Source: Oceanipulchritudo sp049975345 (lineage in GTDB: Bacteria > Verrucomicrobiota > Verrucomicrobiia > Opitutales > Oceanipulchritudinaceae). From it: DNA of 45,667 nucleotides. A model generated the notes under the pieces. That model was not told the origin of the DNA. It did no database searches and saw only the letters and a program-made list of their open reading frames with translations. Within the stretch, counting starts at the first letter, position 1, and each line of letters starts with the position of its first letter. A program made the translations under genes and the position numbers. Below, one piece after another: positions 33,895-42,518 of this stretch. The stretch is from assembly GCA_049975345.1 (NCBI GenBank), contig JBNGDP010000015.1, forward strand, positions 1-45,667. The letters run 5' to 3'.

Positions 33895-35331
33895 TCAGAA
33901 TTGAAAATAGATGAATTGGGCCGGTGTGCCGAAGGAAACAATGATGGCCCACATCAGGGCGTAATACAGCGGCCAGTGCATCCAGGTCGGGGTCGTGGAG
34001 GCGATCTTGTCGAGCGGGCACGGTTCGGTCCGCCCCAGCCATTCGATCCCGAGCAGGAAGCCGATGATCGCAAGCATCTTGACCGGCATCACCGTCGGCA
34101 TGGTGTAGAGATCCGGAGACAGGACTTTGCCCAGCATGGCCATGGCGTGGGAGAGGTTCTCCGCCCGGAAAAAGAACCAGGCGATCGTCACCAGGAAAAA
34201 ATTGACCAGAATCAAAACCAGGTCCTCCCAGGGAGGAATAAGCCGGCCTTTCCCCGTGATCTCAAGGTGGCGGCGGTTGCTGCCGGTCAGCAGCAGCGGA
34301 AGAAAGTAGAGCGCGTTGAGGAGGCCCCAGATAATGAAGGTCCAGTTGGCGCCGTGCCAGAAGCCGCTGACGGCAAAGATGACAAAGATGTTGCGGACCG
34401 CCCGGGCGGTTCCTTTCCGGCTGCCCCCGAGGGGAATATACAGGTAATCGCGAAACCAGCTGGATAGGGAGATGTGCCAGCGACGCCAGAATTCGGCAAT
34501 GTCGCGCGAGAAGTAGGGATAGGCGAAGTTGGTCATGAGCCGGAAGCCCAGTAATTTGGCGACCCCGATGGCGACATCCGAGTAACCGGAAAAGTCACAA
34601 TAGATCTGGAAGGCGAAGAGGGCCGAGGCGATCAGGAGGGTGCTGCCCGAGGCATCTGCCCCCGTTGCGAAGATGTCATCGACGAGTACACCGCAGCGGT
34701 CCGCGACCACGATCTTCTTGAAGAGTCCCCATAGGATCTGCCGCATCCCGGCGGCGGCCAGATCGGCATCGAAGCGGCGGCGGGTGTGGAATTGGGGAAG
34801 CAGATTGGACGCACGCTCGATGGGACCGGCCACCAACTGCGGGAAAAAGGCCACATAGGCGGCAAAATCGACAAAGTCCCGGGTGGGTTTCACCTTCCCG
34901 CGATACACGTCGATCGTGTAGCTCAGCGTCTGGAAGGTGTAAAAGCTGATTCCGACCGGCAGGACGATGTTCAGGTTGGCCGCGGGGATTTCCTGCCCGA
35001 AAAAGGAGAACATCTGCCGGAAGTTTTCCACGAAAAACCCAAGGTATTTGAACGTGCCCAGCATGCCGATATTGCCGCACAGGCTCAAGAGCAGCAGTCT
35101 TCTGCGGACGGCGGGACGGGTGGTCTCATCGAGGCGGAGGCCCACAAAATAATCGATCCCCGTGCTGGCCAGGATCAGGAGCAGGAACCGCCAGTCCCAC
35201 CATCCGTAAAAGAGGTAGCTGGCGCCAAGGAGGAAGATATTCTGGGCCCGCAGGCTCCTGTGTTGCAGGAGCCAGTGGATGGTGAAGACCACCGGTAGGA
35301 AAACCGCGAAATCAATCGAGTTGAACAGCAT
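33895..35331 (-). CDS. MBOAT family O-acyltransferase (AlgI-like)
   Basis: A 478-residue polytopic membrane protein of the AlgI/PatA/DltB type, which moves acyl groups across the membrane for O-acylation of polysaccharides. The two conserved histidines are H286 (FWRRWHISLSSWFRDYLYIPLGG) and the putative catalytic H326 (SGFWHGANW). 'LPVGISFYTFQTLSYTIDVYRG' and 'FPQLVAGPIERA' are family signatures. Encoded directly ahead of the SGNH-like partner. Divergent from rfbC. Confidence 0.94.
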   Translation of the reverse strand: MLFNSIDFAVFLPVVFTIHWLLQHRSLRAQNIFLLGASYLFYGWWDWRFLLLILASTGIDYFVGLRLDETTRPAVRRRLLLLSLCGNIGMLGTFKYLGFFVENFRQMFSFFGQEIPAANLNIVLPVGISFYTFQTLSYTIDVYRGKVKPTRDFVDFAAYVAFFPQLVAGPIERASNLLPQFHTRRRFDADLAAAGMRQILWGLFKKIVVADRCGVLVDDIFATGADASGSTLLIASALFAFQIYCDFSGYSDVAIGVAKLLGFRLMTNFAYPYFSRDIAEFWRRWHISLSSWFRDYLYIPLGGSRKGTARAVRNIFVIFAVSGFWHGANWTFIIWGLLNALYFLPLLLTGSNRRHLEITGKGRLIPPWEDLVLILVNFFLVTIAWFFFRAENLSHAMAMLGKVLSPDLYTMPTVMPVKMLAIIGFLLGIEWLGRTEPCPLDKIASTTPTWMHWPLYYALMWAIIVSFGTPAQFIYFQF

Positions 35332-35445
35332 GGATCCGGTGGTTCATCAAGAATGCTCAGCTGCGGCTGGTTTGCCTGCGAAGAGTAGATTGCCGAAAGG
35401 CCCTTGCTGCTGCAACCCAATTTTCAATTCCGCCTTGCCTCCAGG

Positions 35446-35473
35446 CCATGGTTCTGGATTTTCAGAACCATGG
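35446..35473. promoter_or_regulatory. Perfect palindrome over the rfbC start codon
   Basis: Arms 35446-35456 (CCATGGTTCTG) and 35463-35473 (CAGAACCATGG) are exact reverse complements with a 6-bp loop (GATTTT). The second arm contains the rfbC ATG (35470-35472). In mRNA the start codon would be held in the stem; as DNA it could be an operator. Confidence 0.6.
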
Positions 35474-36030
35474 TCTTCGCGAGGACACCCCTTGAGGGAG
35501 CCTGGGTCATCGATCCCGAACCGCATTCGGATGACCGTGGCTGGTTTGCCCGGGTGTTTTGCGCCCGTGAATTCGAACAAATCGGCCATCAGGCGCCGTT
35601 TGTGCAGATCAACCACTCCTACAACCACCGCAGCGGCACCTTGCGCGGGATGCATTTCCAGTGGCCACCACACGGGGAGGCCAAGCTGATTCGCTGCATT
35701 GCCGGCCGGATATTCGATGTCATTGTTGATATCCGCAAGGGTTCGGAAACCTACCTGCAGCATTTCGCCCTCGAGTTGTCGGCACAGAATCGCCGGATGC
35801 TCTATGTGCCCCAGGGATTCGCGCATGGGTTCCTCACCCGCGAGGACCGGACCGAGGTGTTGTATCATCATACCGAATTCCATACACCAGGAGGCGAAGG
35901 GGGGCTGTGCTATGATGATCCCCTGCTGGCCATTCCATGGCCGGGAAAACCGACGGTGATCAGTGAACGGGACTGCGGGTTTACCCGTATGGAGAAATCC
36001 TTTGAGGGGGTGCAACTGGAAAATGATTGA
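35470..36030 (+). CDS. rfbC: dTDP-4-dehydrorhamnose 3,5-epimerase family protein
   Basis: A 186-residue cupin of the RfbC/RmlC family: 'DPEPHSDDRGWFARVF', the catalytic His in 'GTLRGMHFQ' (H62), 'KLIRCIAGRIFDVIVDIRKGS' and 'FAHGFLT'. The classic role is 3,5-epimerisation in dTDP-rhamnose synthesis, but no rmlA, rmlB or rmlD is present. Next to rfbF it may act on a CDP- or other 4-keto sugar. Start ATG 35470 fits the family N-terminus. The next gene begins 8 bp before its stop. Confidence 0.88.
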   Translation: MVFARTPLEGAWVIDPEPHSDDRGWFARVFCAREFEQIGHQAPFVQINHSYNHRSGTLRGMHFQWPPHGEAKLIRCIAGRIFDVIVDIRKGSETYLQHFALELSAQNRRMLYVPQGFAHGFLTREDRTEVLYHHTEFHTPGGEGGLCYDDPLLAIPWPGKPTVISERDCGFTRMEKSFEGVQLEND

Positions 36031-37351
36031 TATCGACCTGTCCGCCGACACCCCTTTCACAGGGCAACGCCTCTACGAGCTTGTTGAACGGCTGTATCCG
36101 ATCTGCCGGAGCATCACCGGGAATGGAGTGCGCGAAACCCTGGCCATTCTCTCCGAAACCCTGCCCCTCAAGATCAGGGAAGTGCCCAGCGGGACAAGGG
36201 TTCTGGACTGGACCGTTCCCGAGGAATGGAACATCCGGGAGGCCTGGTTGAAGGACCCCCATGGCAACAAGGTGGTGGATTTCAAGAACTCCAACCTCCA
36301 TGTCCTCAATTACAGCATCCCGGTGCACAAGAAGCTGTCCCTTGAGGAATTGAAGGCCCATCTCCACACCATCCCTGAAAAACCGCGCTGGATCCCCTAC
36401 CGTACCTCGTATCACGACCGAAAATGGGGTTTCTGCCTCGCGCATGAACAGTTCCTGAACCTGGAGGAGGGGGAATACGAGGTGTTCATTGACTCGACCC
36501 TCGAACCGGGACACTTGACCTATGGTGAACTGCTCATTCCCGGACGTTCCTCCGGGGAAATCCTCGTCTCCACCCATGTTTGCCACCCCTCCCTTTGCAA
36601 TGACAACCTTTCCGGGATTGTGGTCGCCGCTGAAGTCGCTCGTCGCCTGATGGCGACCGATACCCGCCATACCTTCCGCTTCCTCTTCATTCCCGGCACA
36701 ATCGGGGCGATTACCTGGCTGTCCCGCAATGAGCACCAACTGGACAAGATCCGCCATGGCCTTGTCCTCAACCTTCTCGGGGATGAGAGCCAATTTTATT
36801 ATAAGAAAAGCCGGCGCGGGAATGCCGAAATCGACCGGGCCGTGGAACGGATCCTCCGGGCCAGGGGAAGCGACTTTCATCTTCTTGACTTCTCTCCCTA
36901 TGGATACGACGAGCGGCAGTTTTGCTCCCCCGGGTTCAACCTTCCCGTGGGACGGCTCTCGCGTACACCGCATGGACAATTCCCGGAATACCACACTTCC
37001 GCGGACAACCTTGATCTGGTGCGGCCGCAGGGGCTGGCCGAGGCGGTCGATTTGGTCTTCAGGGTCATTCATGAACTGGAGGGAGCCCGGTTTTTCAGGA
37101 ATCGATTCCCGCGGGGTGAGCCGCACCTCGGAAAGCGTGGGCTCTTCAGGAAAACCGGTGGGGCAGGCATGGAGGATTTTCATATGGCCCTGCTCTGGGT
37201 CTTGAATCTCTCGGACGGCACCCTTTCGCTGAAGTCCATCACCGAAGCTTCCGGACTCGGGATGAAGGTTCTGCGAAAAGCGGTGAATGCCCTTCTGGAG
37301 GTCGGTTTGATCGAGGAATGGTCTCCGACCGGGGATTCGGGTACCTATTGA
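36023..37351 (+). CDS. DUF4910 aminopeptidase-like protein
   Basis: A 442-residue M28-peptidase-like protein (DUF4910 type). The N-terminal part 'QRLYELVERLYPICRSITGNGVRETL' is diagnostic; the metal-site motif is HVCHPSLCNDNLSG (H188, D194) with H324 in 'PEYHTSADN'. A C-terminal winged-helix part follows ('DGTLSLKSITEASGLGMKVLRKAVNALLEVGLI'). Such proteins are often encoded within surface-polysaccharide clusters; their substrate is unknown and a deacylase or amidohydrolase role on sugars is possible. It overlaps rfbC by 8 bp, so co-translated. Confidence 0.88.
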   Translation: MIDIDLSADTPFTGQRLYELVERLYPICRSITGNGVRETLAILSETLPLKIREVPSGTRVLDWTVPEEWNIREAWLKDPHGNKVVDFKNSNLHVLNYSIPVHKKLSLEELKAHLHTIPEKPRWIPYRTSYHDRKWGFCLAHEQFLNLEEGEYEVFIDSTLEPGHLTYGELLIPGRSSGEILVSTHVCHPSLCNDNLSGIVVAAEVARRLMATDTRHTFRFLFIPGTIGAITWLSRNEHQLDKIRHGLVLNLLGDESQFYYKKSRRGNAEIDRAVERILRARGSDFHLLDFSPYGYDERQFCSPGFNLPVGRLSRTPHGQFPEYHTSADNLDLVRPQGLAEAVDLVFRVIHELEGARFFRNRFPRGEPHLGKRGLFRKTGGAGMEDFHMALLWVLNLSDGTLSLKSITEASGLGMKVLRKAVNALLEVGLIEEWSPTGDSGTY

Positions 37352-37428
37352 TTGACTTTCCGGGGGCGTGCTTTAGGAAGACGGTTACTGTCGGAAAGAG
37401 ACTGTTCGCATCCGTACCATTTGTCATT

Positions 37429-38211
37429 ATGAAAGTCGTTATTCTTGCCGGAGGATTGGGAAGCCGTTTAGCCGAGGAGACTCAGGTGCGGCCGAAACCG
37501 ATGGTCGAAATCGGGGGCATTCCGATTTTGATCCACATCATGCGCTACTATGCCCATTTCGGGCATGAGGACTTCTACATCGCCCTCGGGTACAAGGGGG
37601 AAATGATCAAGAAGTACTTCTGCGACTACAACGACTTCGGTTCCGACATGACCGTCGACCTGAAGAACAACGAGATTTCCAAGAAGTACGAATCCGGCCT
37701 GGACTGGCTGGTCAGCCTTGTCGACACCGGCATGATGACCATGACCGGGGGCCGCCTTCTGCGGCTCAAGCCCTACCTGAAGGACGGCCCGTTCATGTTG
37801 AGTTATGGCGACGGGGTCAGCAATGTGCCCCTCGACCAGTTGCTCGAGTTCCACCGCAGCCATGGCAAGCTGGCGACCATCACCGCCGTCCGCCCGCCCG
37901 CGCGCTACGGGCTCCTCCATCTGGAGGAGGACCGTGTGAAGGAGTTTTCGGAAAAACCGCAGACCGAATCCGGCTGGATTAACGGCGGCTACTTCATCCT
38001 TGAGCCGGAAATCTTCGACTACATTGAAAACGACGACACGCAGTGGGAGCAGCAACCCCTTGAGCGCCTGGCCGCGGAGGGCCAGCTCATGGCGTATCGA
38101 CATTACGGATACTGGCAGTGCATGGACACCCTCCGGGAAAAATTCATCCTTGAGCGCCTCTGGAACAGCGGCGAAGCACCCTGGAAGGTGGCCGCCGGAA
38201 ACCATCAATGA
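37429..38211 (+). CDS. rfbF: Glucose-1-phosphate cytidylyltransferase
   Basis: A 260-residue nucleotidyltransferase that makes CDP-glucose, the precursor of CDP-3,6-dideoxy- and branched sugars. 'VVILAGGLGSRLAEETQVRPKPM' is the RfbF/AscA signature; 'ITAVRPPARYGLL', 'EKPQTESGWINGGYFI' and the C-terminal 'YWQCMDTLREK' are typical. The expected next enzyme, CDP-glucose 4,6-dehydratase (RfbG), is not in the window. ATG 37429 is preceded by no clear ribosome-binding site. Its stop overlaps the next start (ATGA). Confidence 0.95.
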   Translation: MKVVILAGGLGSRLAEETQVRPKPMVEIGGIPILIHIMRYYAHFGHEDFYIALGYKGEMIKKYFCDYNDFGSDMTVDLKNNEISKKYESGLDWLVSLVDTGMMTMTGGRLLRLKPYLKDGPFMLSYGDGVSNVPLDQLLEFHRSHGKLATITAVRPPARYGLLHLEEDRVKEFSEKPQTESGWINGGYFILEPEIFDYIENDDTQWEQQPLERLAAEGQLMAYRHYGYWQCMDTLREKFILERLWNSGEAPWKVAAGNHQ

Positions 38212-39065
38212 AGGCCGTCATCACGGCGGCCAGTCCGCAGCACAGAAATCTTCCGGTCCAGACCCTTTCCGATCCGAAGGGGGAGGCGGTCCCCCTGATC
38301 ACCCTGCATTTGCGTGATCTCGAGGAGGCCGGCATATCCGAAACGGCGGTCATTCATCATCCCGATGACGGGGAGTTGTACCTTTCGGCTGCCGGGACGC
38401 ACGGGCAGCGGCTGACCATGATCCCCCAGGAAAACCCCCGTGGATTCGGGGACGCGGTCTGGCGCGCGCGTGACTTCACCGGCGGGGAACCCTTTGTGCT
38501 GCTGGTTTGCGACCATTTGTTTCTCAGCAGAAATCCGGAGCGCACCTGCGTCGGGCAATTGATTGATGTGTACGAAAAACTGGATTCACCGGTTTCCGCG
38601 GTGCAGCCCACGCACGAGAGCCAGGTATCCCGCTTCGGTGTTGTCGCCGGGGATCCGGTCAGCCAGCATCCGGGGGTCTACAGGGTGAAGGAAGTCCGGG
38701 AAAAGCCCACGCCAACGGAAGCGGAGCTGCACATGCGCGTCCCCGGCAACCGGGCAGGTTACTACCTGGGGTTTTTCGGCATCCATGTGCTGACGGGTGA
38801 AATCTTCACTTTGCTGGAGGAATCGCGGAAAAAAGACGGTCCGCTGGGCCTCAGTCCGGCCCTCAACGAGATGGGCGGGCGGGGACACCTTCATGCCGCC
38901 CTTCTTGACGGGAGCCGTTTCGACCTCGAGGGAGAGTACGGCCTTCTCCAGGCCCAGTTGGCCATGGCCCTTTCCGGGCCGAACCGCGAGACCGTTCTGG
39001 CCCACCTGGTCAAGGTTCTCGCGGAAACCCATTCCCCCTGTGAACCCGGTCCGACCCGCGCATGA
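38208..39065 (+). CDS. GalU-like nucleotidyltransferase with altered signature
   Basis: A 285-residue protein of the GalU/RmlA fold. The family's nucleotide loop (AAGxGTRxxP) is replaced by 'AASPQHRNLPVQTLSDPKG', so the GxGT part is gone while the following P and K are kept. Other features stay: 'ENPRGFGDAVWRARDF' (for PxGLGHAVxxA), 'LLVCDHLFL' with candidate metal Asp D102, 'RFGVV' and 'EVREKPTPTEAELH'. It may be an active enzyme with a changed loop or a regulatory homologue. It is translationally coupled to rfbF on one side and to the kinase/nucleotidyltransferase fusion on the other (4-bp overlaps). Confidence 0.8.
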   Translation: MKAVITAASPQHRNLPVQTLSDPKGEAVPLITLHLRDLEEAGISETAVIHHPDDGELYLSAAGTHGQRLTMIPQENPRGFGDAVWRARDFTGGEPFVLLVCDHLFLSRNPERTCVGQLIDVYEKLDSPVSAVQPTHESQVSRFGVVAGDPVSQHPGVYRVKEVREKPTPTEAELHMRVPGNRAGYYLGFFGIHVLTGEIFTLLEESRKKDGPLGLSPALNEMGGRGHLHAALLDGSRFDLEGEYGLLQAQLAMALSGPNRETVLAHLVKVLAETHSPCEPGPTRA

Positions 39066-42000
39066 ACGCCGCAAGCCGCGAGGACCGGAACCCTTCCCCG
39101 TTTATCGAAACCCTTCTCGGGAAGGACCCGGACCGGTTTGACCGGTCCATCGAAAGCCTGGTGGAGGGCCGTACCCTGGATCAGTTGCTCGAGGATTGTG
39201 TGCAGTTGGAACAATTCTGGTCCTCCACGGGGAACCTGTACCTGCGGGTCCGGGCCCTCATCTTCCTGTATTCTCTGCACCGGTTCAGCCTTCCCGCGCT
39301 GATTGAGGCCGGGCATCGACCGGAATGCGGAATCTCCGAGGCCGGCCTGGCCCCGCGACCGATTCCCCTCCCGGCGCACCGCGCCCTCCAGGAGAGGAAT
39401 TTCACCGAGGCCATCGGAAGCCTCCTCGAAAACGGAACACTGGCGCGCCTGAACCTCACCCTCAGCAGCGGGCTGGCCCTGGCCTACTATTCCCTGGCCC
39501 TGCAAAACCTTGCCGACCAGGTGCGCAAATCGGTGCGGCAGGAGAAGGGAAACCAGTGGATGTTCCGGATCGGGCATCCCGATGATTTTCCGCTGCGCTT
39601 CCGGCCCGAGACACTCGGCCGGGAAGATGGGCCTTCTCCATGGTTGATCGAGCAGACGCCGGTGCGGATGGATCTTTCGCACAGTTCCTGGTCGGACATC
39701 TTTTTCCTCGGGATGGATCGCCCGGAGTTTGCCCGGGTGATCAACGTCTCGGTGGACCTGGCCATGAGCGGAAATGAAACCGGCCCGGTCCCCCCCTGCC
39801 TGAGCGCCCTGCGCGTGATTGACCGGCCGGTCATACGCCTCCTCAGCCTGGACCTCGAGGCGTCGGCCGAGGTGACGGATCTGGCGACCCTTTTCGATTT
39901 CGGGCGGGATTATCTTGGCCTGTTGAAAGCGGCCGTGATCGCCTCCGGCCTGGTTCCTCCGGGGATGGAAGGGTCGCGAACCCCGTTGGAGCGTCTCCTG
40001 AAGCGGCTGGTGGGACCCGGAAAGGGAATCGAGCTGGTCAGCTGGGTGCGGGATATTCCCAAGGGCAGCCGCCTGGCCGTCTCGACCAACCTCCTCGGGA
40101 GCCTGATCACAACCTGCATGCGGGCCACCGGCCAGATCAGGGCCCTGACCGGCCCCCTCCGCGAAGAGGAGCGGCGGATTGTCGCCTCGCGGGCCATCCT
40201 GGGTGAATGGCTTGGTGGCTCCGGGGGAGGGTGGCAGGATTCCGGTGGGATCTGGCCCGGGGCCAAACTCATTGAAGGCTGCCGTGCAGAGGATGTGAAC
40301 AGTGAGGCGCGTGGGGCGCTTCTGCCCAGGCACACGCGTCTGGATGGAAAGGTGATACCCACGGAATCCATCCGGGCCCTGGAGGATTCACTGGTGCTCA
40401 TCCATGGGGGCATGGCCGCCAATGTGGGTCCCATCCTGGAAATGGTCACGGAGCGGTATCTGCTCCGAAGCAGCCGGGAATGGGCGGCGCGGCTGGAATC
40501 CCTGCAATTCACCGGCAGCATACTCGATGCGGTCCGGGCAGGCGACATGCGCAAACTGGGACAACTCACCACCGGGCACTTTTTCGGGCCGCTCAAGGCC
40601 ATTATCCCCTGGGCCAGCAATGCCTTCACGGAACGGTTGATCGCCGAGGTATCGGAAGCCCTCGGCAAGGACTTCTGGGGCTTCTGGATGCTGGGAGGCA
40701 TGTCTGGCGGGGGGATGGGTTTGATCCTAAATCCCGGACAGCGGGAGAGGGCAAAGCCGGTCTTGTCGGAGATTCTTCTGCGGCTGAAACAGGAGTTTGA
40801 GCAGGCCCTTCCCTTCGCCATGGATCCCGTCCTGTACGATTTCAAGATCAATCCCGCTGGTACCGCGGGCCTTGTTTTGAGAGATGCCGGCGCAAAGGGC
40901 GCACCGGATCCAGATTCATCCAAACAGGCTTTTCTGAAGGCTTATTTCCGCCACCAGCTCCCGGTTTTGCTGCAGAAGCACCCGTCCGAGCGGACGGCGC
41001 TTGAGCGCCAGGACCTGGGAAGGGTGCATCAGCTGTCCCATTCCCATGCGAAGGAATTCCTCGCCAGCGTGGTTCCGGAGATCGCGGACGATAGGGAAGG
41101 GGACTCCAACCCGGTTTCCCCTCTCGAGCAATTATTGAAACGCCATGGGTTCGACTCGCGGCAGCATGAGCAGATCCGGGAGGACCTGTTGGCTGGCCGG
41201 GTCGGCCTGAGCCAGAACCGCCTCCATCCCAAGACCCACATAGAGGATGTGCCCAGGGAGGATCTGCAATTCAGGTTTGACCGGGCGGCCTGCCTCGAAG
41301 CGGGCCGGAAAGCCCTGGCCGGCGGACAATGCGCGGTCCTCACTCTTGCCGCGGGGGCGGGGTCGCGATGGACCCAGGGCGCCGGGGTCGTCAAGGCGCT
41401 GCATCCATTTGCACCCCTCAAGGGGGTCTTTCGCAGCTTTCTTGACATTCATGTCGCGAAGACCCGGCAAAGTTCACGTGCCGCCGGGGTACGGATTCCC
41501 CACCTTGTGACCACTTCCTACCTTACCCATGAGCCCATCCAGGGGTGGATGGCCGCGGCTGGAGGGAAAACCCTCAACCACCGGGAGGAAGTGGATTTGC
41601 GCTTGTCCGAGGGGCGATCCGTCGGCCTGCGGATGGTGCCCACCCTTCGGGATCTTCGATACGCCTGGTACGATCTGCCGCAGGAGAAACTGGATGAACA
41701 GGCCGAGAAGATGCGGGATTCCGTTCGCCAGGCGCTCATGAGGTGGGCGCTCGAGAACGGGGAAGCAAGCGATTACAGGGACAATGTTCCCATGCAGTGC
41801 CTCCACCCGGTCGGTCACTGGTACGAGGTTCCCAACCTGTTGCTCAATGGCACCCTGCAACGGCTTCTTTCGGATTATCCCAATTTAAAGGTTCTCCTTC
41901 TCCATAACATCGACACCCTGGGCGCCTCCCTCGACCCCGCTTTTCTCGGGCATCACCTTCTCAGTGGAGCGCCCATTAGCTATGAGGTGATCCAGCGTCG

Positions 42001-42508
42001 CTTCGAGGATGTGGGGGGCGGCCTGGCGCGTGTCGACGGGTTGATGCGCCTTGTCGAGGGCTTCGCCCTGCCGCGCGAGGAGGATGAATTCCGGCTCTCC
42101 TTTTACAACACCCTGACTTCCTGGATTGATGTGGATGCCCTCATCCGGATCTTCGGCCTGGACCGGAATGATCTGCTCAACCCGGAATGGCTCCCCGGCG
42201 GGACACGCTACGCGCGCCTGCAGGAAACGGTTCGCGCGGTGGCCGCCAAGATGCCGACCTACATCACTCTGAAGGAAAGCAAAAAGCGCTGGGGCCGCGG
42301 GCAGGAGGATGTCTTTCCCGTGCTCCAGTTCGAACGCCTCTGGGGGGACATGTCCGCATACCTGCCCAGCCAAGGCAAGGGACACGCGGCCTTTCTTGAA
42401 GTTCCACGCTGGCGGGGCCAGCAGCTCAAGGATCCCGCGCAACTGGACAGCTGGAGCCGTGAGGGAAGCCTCGTCCGGCTTGAAAGCGAGTTGGAAGACT
42501 TTCTCTGA
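39062..42508 (+). CDS. GHMP-kinase-like / UDPGP-like nucleotidyltransferase fusion
   Basis: A 1148-residue cytoplasmic protein with three parts. Residues 1-195 are helical and unassigned. Residues about 198-600 resemble fucokinase-type GHMP kinases: 'PVRMDLSHSSWSDIF' for motif 1, 'IPKGSRLAVSTNLL' (332-345) for the PxGSGLGSS loop but with the glycines lost, 'GGGWQDSGGIWPGAKLI' (388-404) and 'MLGGMSGGGMGLI' (543-555) for motif 3. Residues about 745-1120 resemble UDPGP-type pyrophosphorylases: 'AVLTLAAGAGSRWTQG' (758-773), 'KALHPF', 'GHWYEVPNLLLNGTL', 'LLHNIDTLGASLDP' (946-959) and 'VLQFERLWGDM'. The order is the reverse of Bacteroides Fkp. Coupled to the GalU-like gene by a 4-bp overlap. Confidence 0.75.
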   Translation: MNAASREDRNPSPFIETLLGKDPDRFDRSIESLVEGRTLDQLLEDCVQLEQFWSSTGNLYLRVRALIFLYSLHRFSLPALIEAGHRPECGISEAGLAPRPIPLPAHRALQERNFTEAIGSLLENGTLARLNLTLSSGLALAYYSLALQNLADQVRKSVRQEKGNQWMFRIGHPDDFPLRFRPETLGREDGPSPWLIEQTPVRMDLSHSSWSDIFFLGMDRPEFARVINVSVDLAMSGNETGPVPPCLSALRVIDRPVIRLLSLDLEASAEVTDLATLFDFGRDYLGLLKAAVIASGLVPPGMEGSRTPLERLLKRLVGPGKGIELVSWVRDIPKGSRLAVSTNLLGSLITTCMRATGQIRALTGPLREEERRIVASRAILGEWLGGSGGGWQDSGGIWPGAKLIEGCRAEDVNSEARGALLPRHTRLDGKVIPTESIRALEDSLVLIHGGMAANVGPILEMVTERYLLRSSREWAARLESLQFTGSILDAVRAGDMRKLGQLTTGHFFGPLKAIIPWASNAFTERLIAEVSEALGKDFWGFWMLGGMSGGGMGLILNPGQRERAKPVLSEILLRLKQEFEQALPFAMDPVLYDFKINPAGTAGLVLRDAGAKGAPDPDSSKQAFLKAYFRHQLPVLLQKHPSERTALERQDLGRVHQLSHSHAKEFLASVVPEIADDREGDSNPVSPLEQLLKRHGFDSRQHEQIREDLLAGRVGLSQNRLHPKTHIEDVPREDLQFRFDRAACLEAGRKALAGGQCAVLTLAAGAGSRWTQGAGVVKALHPFAPLKGVFRSFLDIHVAKTRQSSRAAGVRIPHLVTTSYLTHEPIQGWMAAAGGKTLNHREEVDLRLSEGRSVGLRMVPTLRDLRYAWYDLPQEKLDEQAEKMRDSVRQALMRWALENGEASDYRDNVPMQCLHPVGHWYEVPNLLLNGTLQRLLSDYPNLKVLLLHNIDTLGASLDPAFLGHHLLSGAPISYEVIQRRFEDVGGGLARVDGLMRLVEGFALPREEDEFRLSFYNTLTSWIDVDALIRIFGLDRNDLLNPEWLPGGTRYARLQETVRAVAAKMPTYITLKESKKRWGRGQEDVFPVLQFERLWGDMSAYLPSQGKGHAAFLEVPRWRGQQLKDPAQLDSWSREGSLVRLESELEDFL

Positions 42509-42518
42509 CCGGGAACGC

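Noticed and set aside
35404..35469. A TTG start for rfbC at 35404
   Set aside because: The added residues do not resemble the family N-terminus, while ATG 35470 gives the expected start, even though it lies in a palindrome.
38891..40333. A 480-codon frame opposite the start of the kinase fusion
   Set aside because: It crosses the boundary of two real coupled genes and has no domain character.
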